Shown piece by piece: positions 36,301 to 44,260 of a DNA stretch of 64,000 nucleotides (within the stretch, counting starts at the first letter, position 1; each line of letters starts with the position of its first letter). Below the pieces are notes generated by a model, which saw only the letters and a program-made list of their open reading frames with translations, was not told the origin of the DNA and did no database searches. The stretch lies in contig JAKSLE010000011.1 in the NCBI GenBank assembly GCA_024401365.1, positions 1 through 64,000 on the forward strand. The letters run 5' to 3'. Source of the DNA: Bacteroidales bacterium (GTDB lineage: Bacteria; Bacteroidota; Bacteroidia; Bacteroidales; Marinilabiliaceae). Both the position numbers and the translations under genes were made by a program.

Positions 36301-39078
36301 GCTACTAAAATTGGCAGTTATCCCCGAACTGTCTCGTTGAACGACGCCGACAACTACGAGTGGATTGATGGTACTGTTGCTCCTAAGACTATAGAGTTTA
36401 AGATTGGCACAGGCACCATTGATGAGCCGACTATACAGTTGGAATATACCTATACTGGTTCGACAATTGTGTTCCTTACGGGCAGCGAGTATGAAATCAT
36501 AAATGGTGAAGGAAAAGATGCCGGCACCTACTCCATGAAGGTCACTCCACAGCATGGCTATACATGGGCAGGCGGTTCTGTTGAACCAAAGACGTATGAT
36601 GTGGTAATCTTACCAGCCAAGGTTGACAAGCCGACATTCGTTCAGACAGAATATATATGGAATGGTAGCGAATTCAATTTCAATGTTCCGCAGAATGACT
36701 GCTATACTATCACTGGTGAAACTAAGGCTACAGAGATTGCCGACTATCCGGTTTCTATCACTCTGATGCCAAATTATATCTGGAGCGATGGAACATCTGA
36801 TGCAATCAACGAGACTTTCAAGATCAAGCCTATCGTAGTGAATGTTCCGGCAGCCGATGAAACGGAGTTCACTTATGATGGTAACGAGAAGACTTATACC
36901 TTACCTGAAAACGAGGCTTATGTTATTGTCAACAACAGACAGACTAATGCTGGTAAATATACTGTAAGCGTATCACTCAACGATGATGTTCACTATGTTT
37001 GGAACGACAACTCTAACGGTACACAAACCTACGGTTTCACTATCGCACAAATCATGGTCCCTGTTCCAGTACCAGAGCATACTACGTTCATCTTCGACGG
37101 TGGAGTCAAGACTTTTGCCATCCCACAGGATGAGCAGGGCAGATATACTGTCGGTGATGAAAATGCTACAGGTTCTCTTGTTAATACATACTATCGTAAG
37201 GTGACTCTTAAGGATGCTGTCAACTATGCATGGGAAGATGGATTTGCTGAAGCCACCAGAACTATTGCGTTTGTCATCACAACTGGTAGTGTTGACGTTC
37301 CTGCTGTTGAGAAGGAGCATACATACACCGGACTGCCAATCACGTTGGTCCCTGCTGATGATGCCTATATAGTAACTGGAGGCGTTCAGACTGATGCCGG
37401 AGAATATGATGTCATTCTTACTCTTGTTGAAGGATACACCTGGACTGGTGGATCTGCCGATCCAGCGACAATCCATGTGGTCATCAAGCCTGCTCAGGTG
37501 TCTAAGCCCGATGTGACCGTTACCGAGTTCACATACGATGGTACTGATATTTATTTCAACATTGTTGAAAGGTCAGGCTACACGATTGAAGGTCCAACCC
37601 AAGGTCTTGAGCCCGACGAGTATGTCGTGAATGTGACTCCAAAGAGCAATTACGTCTGGGCAGATGGTAGTGGTGCAGGCACGGTAACATACAAGTTCTA
37701 TATTAATAAGATACAGATTGATGTTCCTGCCAATGACGAAACTGCATTTACATACAATGGAGGCGAACATACTTTCTATATCCCTACCAACGGTGCTTAT
37801 ACCGTTTCAGGCAATGTGCAGACAGATGCCGGTCAGCATACCGTGACAGTATCGTTGAACGATATCGCACATTATGTATGGACCGACGGCTCGTCTGACG
37901 ATAAGACCTACAAGTTTAATATCGCGAAAGCAACGGTTACAATACCTGTGGCTCCTCAGACAACGTTCATCTATGATGGTGCCGAGAAGAGGTTTGATAT
38001 CCCAGAAGGTGCAGGTTATGTCGTTGACAGTAAGAATGCAACAGGAGTCGAGCTCAAGTCTTATGACCGAGTAGTCTCTTTGAAGGACAAGAAGAACACT
38101 TTGTGGTCCGATGGCACTTCCGACGATATTGTGATTACTTTCGTTATCGGCGATGGAACTATTGAGTTGCCGGTCGTTGGTGAGTTCACATATACGGGCA
38201 GTCCTATCGTCCTTATCCCTGAGAAGGTTGAGTATTCGGTTGAAGGTGGTGTACAGACCGATGCTGGCATTTATGATGTCAAGCTGACTCCGACAACTGG
38301 TTTCAAATGGTCCGATGGTACGTCTGATTCTAAGGTTGTTGCCGTGACCATCAATCCGGCTAAGGTCGACAAGCCAAATGTCCCAAGCATCAGTTACCCA
38401 TACGATGGCGAATCTCATGGCATTAAGATTGCCGAAAATGTTGCATACGTGATTTCCGGTGATACTGAAGCCATTAAGCCTGGAACCTACACCGTGACCG
38501 TGACGCTGAACAACAACTATATCTGGTCAGACAATACTGATGCGGCTCAGACATATACTTTCGTCATTGAGGACATCGACGAACCGGAATCTAATCGTCT
38601 CGACGCTTCATTGATAAGGCTCATGTGGAACGATGTCCTTGTTGTCGACAACTCTGACAGCCGATTCACATCATATCAGTGGTATCGCAATGGCGAAATC
38701 ATCAATGGTGCCAACGAGCAGTTCTACTGTGAGAAAGGCGGAGTCAACGGCTCCTACGAGGTCGTTGTCAAGAGCGTTGACGGCCAGGAGTATATCATCG
38801 GTCCGGCTGTGTTTATGCTTGAGTCAATAGCATTTAATATAACCGTCAATCCAAACCCTATACATACTGGAGAGACATTCTCCGTAGTTGTTGAAGGTCT
38901 GTCTGAGTCGGAGATGCAGAATGCTGTTGTCCGCATTTATACTATCTCATCAGCAGTAGTGTTCTCGTCTGATAAAGTTGAACATATCAATCAGGTAATA
39001 CTTTCTTCTCGTGGTGCTCACGTAGTGTCGGTAGTATCAGGCGAAAAGAAGGCGGCAGTGAAGATCCTTGTTGAGTAA
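30397..39078 (+). CDS. Giant multidomain MBG-repeat surface protein with T9SS sorting domain
   Basis: A 2,893-residue secreted protein. The signal peptide covers about 1-35. The N-terminal 980 residues include a FlgD-Ig-like stretch (SWNGLDGNGKPLPIGEYAI), an SdrD-B-like domain (GTTYFEKTRNGKYDNGERGVDGV), a CARDB/DUF11-like domain (AITQNRIYTGHEQTLTVTL), an InlB-B-like segment (KGCMKFLGWGVNDP) and a MucBP-like segment (YHVRHLEILSDGT). Residues ~984-1779 hold about ten alternating MBG/YDG-type modules of ~80 residues. Residues ~1779-2725 hold 13 shorter modules in a four-module super-repeat. The end (~2825-2893, NPNPIHTGETFSVVVEG to KAAVKILVE) is a T9SS type A sorting domain. Adhesin-like or structural; ligand unknown. 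Confidence 0.85.
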   Translation: MVTNKRYLMNGFFSLKAFLLMLLAFSFSAIVAKAEGSIQLNPRGVGATRAYLEHKENGKFTGGIARTNRILFIAKRGETVALATSVDKSYMDEPVDIIVKYLQDGRSWSIDVKGEHDGAATPDKYEGYIAKPINEEAGPWYPMVGEQGNKYKPYLFKVPYEGVYEVEFIGKDKPISSGNQNSPADPVEVDWTDAGQYENVAAWDISVFDVNDKLVNGRVFASYLALIIGNATGKHYSNLYVLTQDGYQYSMNIQGIEPAGFILYADNVGLIDDGNGQTLNRNGVSSSNKDIVPIGGVVTVHPDLDAKDDILTHRIFFNEPDPNIEFMHGGFPVSPQPIASIINCNFIGNTNQEDKNGNADESMGGVFSVELDRRSTYEIIIDCNNDGKFDNNIDKKGGYSDRVMTAAGCVGVNYLSWNGLDGNGKPLPIGEYAIQVRTHAGDFHFPMGDVENNPEGIEIKLLNALAYQSTGKDDDKQYRAWYDARKYTTHNKTAINPEGTKEVPAPDPLYIAMDYSNNNGISKGGFMKYSNAYGDKKIVDVWSYVVNDGRSVTQSTITLSPKGSNNYAFISGTTYFEKTRNGKYDNGERGVDGVMLTLCDASRNPILRDGNPISMKSNNGGRFAFDNIPLTGTSTTYWIKVDKGMDNGEVYSLTETTTPIVQNLNYRKVVVTRFDNFKVDIFGWGGNDVSVKAAITQNRIYTGHEQTLTVTLKNEVADAKVNNVVVTIDQSQLTAENILEGNISYEIVGAELEDETFANGIWTVPTMSGGEVRKLILKFIPIKEAASVSHAVRANINSNNNVETNTTNNKATVTYEVIKSTAGSIVYKANNGGTGDDYIVDIPTIQVPGAKAILKSLSETRINAKGCMKFLGWGVNDPLKVTHQAGDNITESLVGAALPVYAIWQGDETQYHVRHLEILSDGTKTDSEVKNEDIYDDKRVGDVVVVEQSLIPGYQYITKDEPLTLECEGDNIYNIYYQFNTVLPVAVKDLVYDGTAHELVTEITPEEGVTFKYSLDGGGYTTALPKATNAGDHVVKLQVFSASRKVHEVEFTVTIAPKELTLTWEGSSFTYNSKPQAPVATLTGIIGTDDVKAVVSGAQTNVGTGYEATVTLDGKKASNYKLPVEVTTTFDIIAADPTLVSAPIANSLTYNATAQNLVAEGNATGGKLMYSTDGTTWTETIPQGTEAKIYTLYYKIVGDANHNSTDTSEPVNVTISQKAIDVVWGVTNFDYDELPHTPTATLSGVETIDNSFVSLSVAGSGTSVGNYSATATLQGAKANNYQLSVATSTTSFSIGKSAPIVTSPTAATSLVYNGANQALLATAGSTNGGTLKYSIDGKNWTTDVPQAKSAQEYTIYYKVEGDANHSDVATKTLNAVIEQKLLTVDWGTRTFEYDGNPHKPTPLLSGVVTGDQVVITANGEKTAVGTYPSQATLSGNDAANYKLASGADQTTFDITKAAVTVSAPTAETLTYNGKKQNLVLAATTSAGTVEYSINNGTSWSETIPAATDAGLYSVYYRVNGGNNYDDIAKSGPVEVTIAQKELTLTWGSTTTFTYDGTPKKPSLEFAGKIGTDDVTVTVSGAQTSKGNYTAKAILEGSASANYKLPANVTLDFSISGATPAVTAPAANHLTYNGANQELVTPGSCSTGTIYYSTNGIDGWTEIVPKGKNAGSDYEVYYKVESTDDNYSGVDPTGPIAVTIARKTIGIEWSNTTFVYDGNPHKPTATATGKEGTDNVTIVVTGEETESGSDYVATAVSIEGADIANYEMPTSGLTTTFSIGRKPIAKPAIDLTQSFVYTGAEHTFSVPGPSDASGYTITGNRETNAGTYTVVVKLGDNFSWSDGSRDDINHEWSIARAEVTLPSAVTSTFTYDGTVKVLEVTENDKYTIGSEYATVTNAGTYNRVVSLNDKSNYVWTDGTDASKTITFTVDKAKVDLPTAPTTNFIFDGTEKTFTVNPNANYTVDPANASATKIGSYPRTVSLNDADNYEWIDGTVAPKTIEFKIGTGTIDEPTIQLEYTYTGSTIVFLTGSEYEIINGEGKDAGTYSMKVTPQHGYTWAGGSVEPKTYDVVILPAKVDKPTFVQTEYIWNGSEFNFNVPQNDCYTITGETKATEIADYPVSITLMPNYIWSDGTSDAINETFKIKPIVVNVPAADETEFTYDGNEKTYTLPENEAYVIVNNRQTNAGKYTVSVSLNDDVHYVWNDNSNGTQTYGFTIAQIMVPVPVPEHTTFIFDGGVKTFAIPQDEQGRYTVGDENATGSLVNTYYRKVTLKDAVNYAWEDGFAEATRTIAFVITTGSVDVPAVEKEHTYTGLPITLVPADDAYIVTGGVQTDAGEYDVILTLVEGYTWTGGSADPATIHVVIKPAQVSKPDVTVTEFTYDGTDIYFNIVERSGYTIEGPTQGLEPDEYVVNVTPKSNYVWADGSGAGTVTYKFYINKIQIDVPANDETAFTYNGGEHTFYIPTNGAYTVSGNVQTDAGQHTVTVSLNDIAHYVWTDGSSDDKTYKFNIAKATVTIPVAPQTTFIYDGAEKRFDIPEGAGYVVDSKNATGVELKSYDRVVSLKDKKNTLWSDGTSDDIVITFVIGDGTIELPVVGEFTYTGSPIVLIPEKVEYSVEGGVQTDAGIYDVKLTPTTGFKWSDGTSDSKVVAVTINPAKVDKPNVPSISYPYDGESHGIKIAENVAYVISGDTEAIKPGTYTVTVTLNNNYIWSDNTDAAQTYTFVIEDIDEPESNRLDASLIRLMWNDVLVVDNSDSRFTSYQWYRNGEIINGANEQFYCEKGGVNGSYEVVVKSVDGQEYIIGPAVFMLESIAFNITVNPNPIHTGETFSVVVEGLSESEMQNAVVRIYTISSAVVFSSDKVEHINQVILSSRGAHVVSVVSGEKKAAVKILVE

Positions 39079-39102
39079 TCCACGTAATAAAAATGTAGTA
39101 GG

Positions 39103-40032
39103 ATGAACAAGTTTTTAAGCATAATAATTATAGGTTTACTATTGGGCACGCCAGAAATGGCGAATGCCCAATGGAAGACAGGAGGTAAAGCGAGCAAAGC
39201 TCCATTGTTTGGTGGAAATCAATACATCAGCGGTTCATTGAGTGGAGGATTAAGTTCAATATACTTTAAGAGTAGTGATTCAGACAGAAAACTTGGTGGT
39301 GGAGGTTCGGTTAATGTTGATTACAACCAATTTCTGAGCAAAAACTGGGGATTCTCGGCGGGACTTGGAGTACAGATGAGCAACAGTACAGCATCTTTGG
39401 ATGGTACGTTTAAGTATGATAGCTATGATGAAATCAACAAGCAAGACTTCACGTATATCATTGTTATGAAGAACTGGGAAGAGCACCAGCGTTGTATTAA
39501 CGTTGAAATGCCCCTTGGTGCTCTGTTTAGAATGCCACTAACCCAAAGTATCTCGCTTGTTGCTGGTGCTGGCTTGAAGTTGTATTTCCCATTCAAGACG
39601 AAGTATGAAGTAAATGATGGAGAGTACGAGACTACTGGTTATTATCCTGAGACGAATGTGACGATACACGATTTGGAGCATCATGGTTTTACGATTGATA
39701 AGCCACGTCCAACTGGAGAAATAGCTACAAAAGGGTTAGGATTCTCATTATACTACGATGTGAGTGTTGTAGCAAAGATTACACCTAGTATATATTTCTT
39801 CGGAGGTATTTACAGTTCGATAGGTCTGTCGAACATGGCAAAGAATCATGATGGAGCTATGCTGAATACCGACAGGACATACAAGAGTCTTATGGAGTCG
39901 GATGTGATAGACAAGGTAAATCTTCGAAATATTGGTTTGCGTGCTGGCGTGAAGATGCCATTAAATCTCGGTAAGAATAAAACTTACAGTGCCCCTGCCC
40001 ATAGCTCATGGGGGAAAGTGATTTTCAAGTAG
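39103..40032 (+). CDS. Outer-membrane beta-barrel protein
   Basis: A 309-residue protein with a signal peptide (about 1-22, ending ANAQ) and alternating amphipathic strands rich in glycine and aromatic residues (YISGSLSGGLSSIYF, WGFSAGLGVQMS, LVAGAGLKLYFPF, IYFFGGIYSSIGL), ending SSWGKVIFK. It resembles the OMP_b-brl/PorT-like small barrels. It starts 24 bases after the giant MBG gene with no promoter of its own, so it is probably co-transcribed and may help anchor or export that protein (inference). No catalytic motif is seen. Confidence 0.7.
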   Translation: MNKFLSIIIIGLLLGTPEMANAQWKTGGKASKAPLFGGNQYISGSLSGGLSSIYFKSSDSDRKLGGGGSVNVDYNQFLSKNWGFSAGLGVQMSNSTASLDGTFKYDSYDEINKQDFTYIIVMKNWEEHQRCINVEMPLGALFRMPLTQSISLVAGAGLKLYFPFKTKYEVNDGEYETTGYYPETNVTIHDLEHHGFTIDKPRPTGEIATKGLGFSLYYDVSVVAKITPSIYFFGGIYSSIGLSNMAKNHDGAMLNTDRTYKSLMESDVIDKVNLRNIGLRAGVKMPLNLGKNKTYSAPAHSSWGKVIFK

Positions 40033-40117
40033 TGCATGATTTGCATTTACGGAGAGTGCGAAGAGAGGGAGCAAGGGAAGCTGCAAGGTTGTTAGAAGGT
40101 AGTTGCTGGACCCTTGC

Positions 40118-40158
40118 TAGTCCCTTGGAAGTATAAGGTTGCTCGCAGTTTTTTTATT
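40118..40158 (+). repeat. Dispersed repeat copy (core TTGCTCGCAGTTTTTTTA)
   Basis: The core is at 40139-40156. TAGTCCCTT (40118) and GGAAGTATAAGG (40127) precede it, as at 30191. Confidence 0.75.
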
Positions 40159-40235
40159 TAAGTAAGGAGAGCGAAGCAAGGGGACAATAGGACGAATTTT
40201 TAAGCAAACGGAGAACAACGGAAGTCGAATGCCAT

Positions 40236-40243
40236 TAAATTTG
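40236..40243 (+). promoter_or_regulatory. -7 promoter element of the propeller-like lipoprotein gene
   Basis: TAAATTTG matches TAnnTTTG, 25 bases before the ATG at 40269. It puts transcription start close to the alternative GTG at 40245 and so favours the ATG. Confidence 0.6.
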
Positions 40244-40268
40244 CGTGGTAATATGCAAAGTAAATGGT

Positions 40269-41810
40269 ATGAAACTGTTTTTTGATATTGTGAAAAAGAG
40301 TACGACACGTCTACTTCTCCTATTGTGTGTAATAGGTTTGATTGGGGTATCCTCATGTGAAAAAGATGAACCAGAGCCAGTGCCGCCCACTCCGGTGCCT
40401 ACGCCAACACCTACACCGACGCCTGTTCCAGTTCCAGATCCAGAAGTATTGGCGTATGACTCCATTAAGGTGGTAAGTTATAAGATTAACAAACCAAATT
40501 TTGCTGAGGAGATAGAAGCCTCTTTGGAAGTGACGTTCAGTAATCCTACTTTCGTTACAGATGTTGTTCCTAAACTAGATGGCGAAGGAGTTAACAGACT
40601 CATTGATTATGAAATGTCCGCAGACAATATGTCTGTAACAATAAAGTTGGATTATATCTACCACATGGGCGACCGTAAGTTTGGTTTTGCGATAAAATCG
40701 AAAGATGTCAAGGGTGGTCGTATATGGGTAAATGATGTTGAATTTGTGACGTATGACCGCGAGTACAGATTTGAAGGTTATACAGAAACTGTGTTGACTG
40801 ATTATGACAGAGAGACGATGTGGGTAGTAACTAAGGTACCTAACAGAATATATCGTATATCTATGTCGGACCCAGAGCATCTCATATACAAAGATTTTGA
40901 CCTTTGTCCTAATGTTATTGCCATGAACCCATACAATGGCAAGCTATATGTAGGAAGTACGGTAATGACATACGACGAGGCTAAGATATATGACAGAAAG
41001 GTACATGTACTTAATTCAACCACCCTTGAAACAGAAGAGACTATCGTTGTTTCATTTGACCATCAGACGATGACACCAGGAGACAGAACATTCAAATTTC
41101 CCGATGCTTCGCCTATGTCTATGGCCTTCACCAATGACGGATTTGGCATCATTGTGAGACAGAATTACGGAGACAGTGGTACGGGTCTTTGTTATATTGA
41201 TACCAAAAATGGGAATAAGGTGACCATTGACAATTGTTGGGAGGAGTTTTACAGTACGGTTGATGCTACTTACGATGGCAAGCAACTGATACTCAAGCGA
41301 GACAAGTATATGAGTTCTGATCTTTATTTTGTCTCACGAGAGAATAAGACACCGAAGGAATTTGTTGTGGCGCAACAATATAAGTCGGACGATCCATCAG
41401 CAGGAGGATCACTTATGGCATACAAGTTCCATAGGAGTGAGCCAAAGTACCTTATACATGATGTATCTACGATGTGTATGATTGATTATGAAACAGATAC
41501 TTATTCGCCAGTGGTCACTATGGTAGGAGATGTTGAAATAATAGATTATGACTATAATAATGATGGGTTTGCTTTTAAGATAGACGCTTTTAATAAAGCG
41601 TACTACTATATTGACCTGAATACAGGTAAAGCCGTTTATGGGTGTCGGTTTGTTCAGGCGGAAGAATATGGAGATATAGTCAAATATATGTTGCACAATC
41701 CGAAGCGTGATGAGCTTTTGTTTTTTGAAATGCCAATAGACCATTCGCCATTTACGAATCTGATAGTCTTTGATGCGAAGGAATGCAGAAGTATGGTATC
41801 AGAGAGATAA
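40269..41810 (+). CDS. Surface lipoprotein with Pro/Thr linker and propeller-like domain, unknown function
   Basis: A 513-residue lipoprotein. The signal peptide ends VSSC with lipidated C30, followed by EKDEPE; the K-D-E just after the cysteine fits the lipoprotein surface-export signal described in Bacteroidota. A proline/threonine linker (about 37-60, PTPTPTPTP) leads to an Ig-like region and then a ~320-residue domain. Its repeated short beta elements (RIYRISMSDPEHLIY, NPYNGKLYVGS, VHVLNSTTLE, DATYDGKQLILKRD) suggest a beta-propeller. I recognise no catalytic residues. A GTG at 40245 is the alternative start. The GH3 gene follows after 42 bases with its own promoter. Confidence 0.7.
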   Translation: MKLFFDIVKKSTTRLLLLLCVIGLIGVSSCEKDEPEPVPPTPVPTPTPTPTPVPVPDPEVLAYDSIKVVSYKINKPNFAEEIEASLEVTFSNPTFVTDVVPKLDGEGVNRLIDYEMSADNMSVTIKLDYIYHMGDRKFGFAIKSKDVKGGRIWVNDVEFVTYDREYRFEGYTETVLTDYDRETMWVVTKVPNRIYRISMSDPEHLIYKDFDLCPNVIAMNPYNGKLYVGSTVMTYDEAKIYDRKVHVLNSTTLETEETIVVSFDHQTMTPGDRTFKFPDASPMSMAFTNDGFGIIVRQNYGDSGTGLCYIDTKNGNKVTIDNCWEEFYSTVDATYDGKQLILKRDKYMSSDLYFVSRENKTPKEFVVAQQYKSDDPSAGGSLMAYKFHRSEPKYLIHDVSTMCMIDYETDTYSPVVTMVGDVEIIDYDYNNDGFAFKIDAFNKAYYYIDLNTGKAVYGCRFVQAEEYGDIVKYMLHNPKRDELLFFEMPIDHSPFTNLIVFDAKECRSMVSER

Positions 41811-41816
41811 ATTCAT

Positions 41817-41824
41817 TATATTTG
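41817..41824 (+). promoter_or_regulatory. -7 promoter element of the GH3 gene
   Basis: TATATTTG matches TAnnTTTG, 28 bases before the ATG. Confidence 0.6.
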
Positions 41825-41852
41825 CGATATAATATAGAAAAAGAATAACCTT

Positions 41853-44162
41853 ATGAAGAAAACGTTACTTGGTATGTCTGCTGCTGCTGTACTATTTTCG
41901 GCATGCAGCGGAGAGCTCAAGCTCAGAGAAGACAACATAGATGAGGTTGTCGCTGCGATGACGCTTGAGGAGAAGGCGCAACTCATTATAGGTGTTGGTA
42001 TGCCTGGAGTTGCTGTAGACCAACCAGTTATTGGAGCCAGTGATGGAGGGAAGGTTCCTGGGGCGGCAGGATTTACTGCTACGATAGAGCGTCTAGGCAT
42101 TCCTGCCATTGCGTTGTGTGATGGACCTGCTGGTCTGCGTATATCGCCAACGAGAGAAGGAGATGAGCAGACATATTACTGCACGCATTTTCCTATTGGA
42201 ACACTTTTGGCCTCGACATGGAATACAGAGCTAGTGAAGCAAGTAGGAGAAGCCATGGGTAATGAGGTACTTGAGTATGGTGGTGACGTTTTGTTGGCTC
42301 CTGCTGTGAATATACATCGTAATCCATTGTGCGGTCGTAATTTTGAGTATTACTCAGAAGATCCTGTAGTGACAGGTAAGATAGCCGGTGCGTATATAGA
42401 TGGTATTCAGGCCAATGGAGTTGGTACATCTATCAAGCACTTTGCATTTAACAGTCAGGAGACAAACCGTATGAACAACAATGCGCTTATTGATGTTCGT
42501 ACTATGCGAGAGATATACCTCAGGGGCTTTGAGATCGCCATTAAGGAGTCGAAGCCTTGGACGGTAATGACATCATACAACTATGTCAATGGTACCTATA
42601 CCTCAGAGAGTTATGACCTTGTAACAAAAGTTCTCCGTGACGAGTGGGGGTACAAGGGTACTGTTATGACAGACTGGTTTGGCGGTGCCAATGGTGCTAG
42701 GCAGGTAGCTGCAGGAAACGATATGTTGCAGCCTGGTCGACAGACACAGTATGACGACATAGTAAATGCGGTTAAGGATGGTTCTCTTGCAATATCAGAT
42801 GTAGACCTCTGCTGCAAGCGCATTCTCAATTTGGTTGTACAATCGCCTACATTCAAGGGTTACAAGTACAGCAATAAGCCAGACCTCAAGGGGCATGCAG
42901 ACGTTACACGTCAGTCGGCGACAGAAGGTATGGTACTACTTGAGAACAATGGAGCCCTTCCACTCAAGGAAGTAAAGAACGTGGCGGTATTTGGCAATGC
43001 GGCATACTCATGGATTGCTGGAGGTACAGGATCGGGAGATGTAAACCGTGCATATACAGTAAACCTTATTGAAGGTTTGAAAAACGCTGGTTATGAGCCA
43101 AACGAGTCGCTCAAGACAAGTTATGAGAACTGGACAGAGCAAGAAAATACTCGCAATGCTGCGGTAAATGAAGAACGCAGAAAGAACTGGTTGCCGAATC
43201 TATTGCCAGCAGAGATGCCTATAGACAAGAGTCTACTTGCAGAACAAGCCAAGAGTCAGGATGTTGCTCTTATTGCTATTGGTCGTATCAGTGGTGAAGG
43301 ATCGGACCGCAATATTGACGGAGATTTTGACCTTACTACAGCAGAGAAAGACCTTATCAAGAATGTAACAACTGCGTTCCATGCGGTAGGCAAGAAAGCC
43401 ATTGTAGTTCTCAACATTGGTGGTGTTATTGAGACTGCTACTTGGAAGAATATTCCTGATGCTGTACTATGTGCATGGCAAGGAGGTCAAGAGGGCGGCA
43501 ACTCTGTAGCAGATGTACTTTCGGGCAAGGCATATCCATCGGGCAAGCTCACTATGACATGGCCTATAGCATATACAGACCACAAGTCGTCGGAGAACTT
43601 CCCACTTGGCAAGAAAGCCTCTATGATGAACATGGTATTTGACGGTCAGGCTAAGTCGGTAGAGAAAGACGTAGACTACACACAATATGAGGAGGGAATC
43701 TATGTGGGTTACCGTTGGTTTGATGCACAGAACAAGAGTGTCAGCTATCCATTTGGCTATGGTAAGTCGTACACAACATTTGAGTACAGCAATGCTACAG
43801 TCAAGACAGAGGGTGATGTTATCACTGTTACTGTAGACATTAAGAATACAGGTGATGCTGAGGGCAAGGAGATTGCGCAGGTTTATGTATCTGCTCCAGC
43901 CGGTGAAATGGAGAAGCCAGTACAAGAGCTCAAGGCCTTTGCTAAGACTAAGGCGCTTAAGCCAGGCGAGTCGGAGACAGTCAGCATGACCATTAAGTCG
44001 GCAGATCTTGCAAGCTTTAATCCAGGTGAGAATGCTTGGATAGTAGAGGCTGGTACATATACCCTTAAGGTAGGTGCTGACAGCCGAGATATTAAGGCTG
44101 AGTTGACAGCTGAGGTAGCAGCAAGCAAGGTAGATGCTACTATGGCATTTGTAGCTAGATAA
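41853..44162 (+). CDS. Glycoside hydrolase family 3 beta-glucosidase-like lipoprotein
   Basis: A 769-residue GH3 enzyme with a lipoprotein signal (VLFSAC, C18). The N-terminal TIM barrel holds the substrate-binding residues CDGPAGLR, NIHRNPLCGRNFEYYSEDP and IKHFAFNSQE, with nucleophile D274 in VMTDWFGG. The second GH3 domain has GRISGEGSDRNID, whose glutamate is the likely acid/base. The C-terminal fibronectin-III-like domain (about 670-755) contains KNTGDAEGKEIAQVYVS. It is predicted to remove terminal beta-linked sugars in the periplasm or at the surface; exact substrate unknown. It is monocistronic, with its own -7 element and terminator. Confidence 0.9.
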   Translation: MKKTLLGMSAAAVLFSACSGELKLREDNIDEVVAAMTLEEKAQLIIGVGMPGVAVDQPVIGASDGGKVPGAAGFTATIERLGIPAIALCDGPAGLRISPTREGDEQTYYCTHFPIGTLLASTWNTELVKQVGEAMGNEVLEYGGDVLLAPAVNIHRNPLCGRNFEYYSEDPVVTGKIAGAYIDGIQANGVGTSIKHFAFNSQETNRMNNNALIDVRTMREIYLRGFEIAIKESKPWTVMTSYNYVNGTYTSESYDLVTKVLRDEWGYKGTVMTDWFGGANGARQVAAGNDMLQPGRQTQYDDIVNAVKDGSLAISDVDLCCKRILNLVVQSPTFKGYKYSNKPDLKGHADVTRQSATEGMVLLENNGALPLKEVKNVAVFGNAAYSWIAGGTGSGDVNRAYTVNLIEGLKNAGYEPNESLKTSYENWTEQENTRNAAVNEERRKNWLPNLLPAEMPIDKSLLAEQAKSQDVALIAIGRISGEGSDRNIDGDFDLTTAEKDLIKNVTTAFHAVGKKAIVVLNIGGVIETATWKNIPDAVLCAWQGGQEGGNSVADVLSGKAYPSGKLTMTWPIAYTDHKSSENFPLGKKASMMNMVFDGQAKSVEKDVDYTQYEEGIYVGYRWFDAQNKSVSYPFGYGKSYTTFEYSNATVKTEGDVITVTVDIKNTGDAEGKEIAQVYVSAPAGEMEKPVQELKAFAKTKALKPGESETVSMTIKSADLASFNPGENAWIVEAGTYTLKVGADSRDIKAELTAEVAASKVDATMAFVAR

Positions 44163-44188
44163 ATAAAACGGTTGAGATAAATATTCAG

Positions 44189-44228
44189 AGAGCCGCTTCC
44201 CGGTAATAGGGGAGCGGCTCTATTTTTT
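44189..44228 (+). terminator. Terminator of the GH3 gene
   Basis: A 13-bp hairpin (44189-44201 with 44209-44221, one G-U pair) is followed by a run of six T residues. It sits between convergent genes. Confidence 0.85.
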
Positions 44229-44260
44229 GATGCCTGGAATATTTGTGTTTTGTGGGAAGA

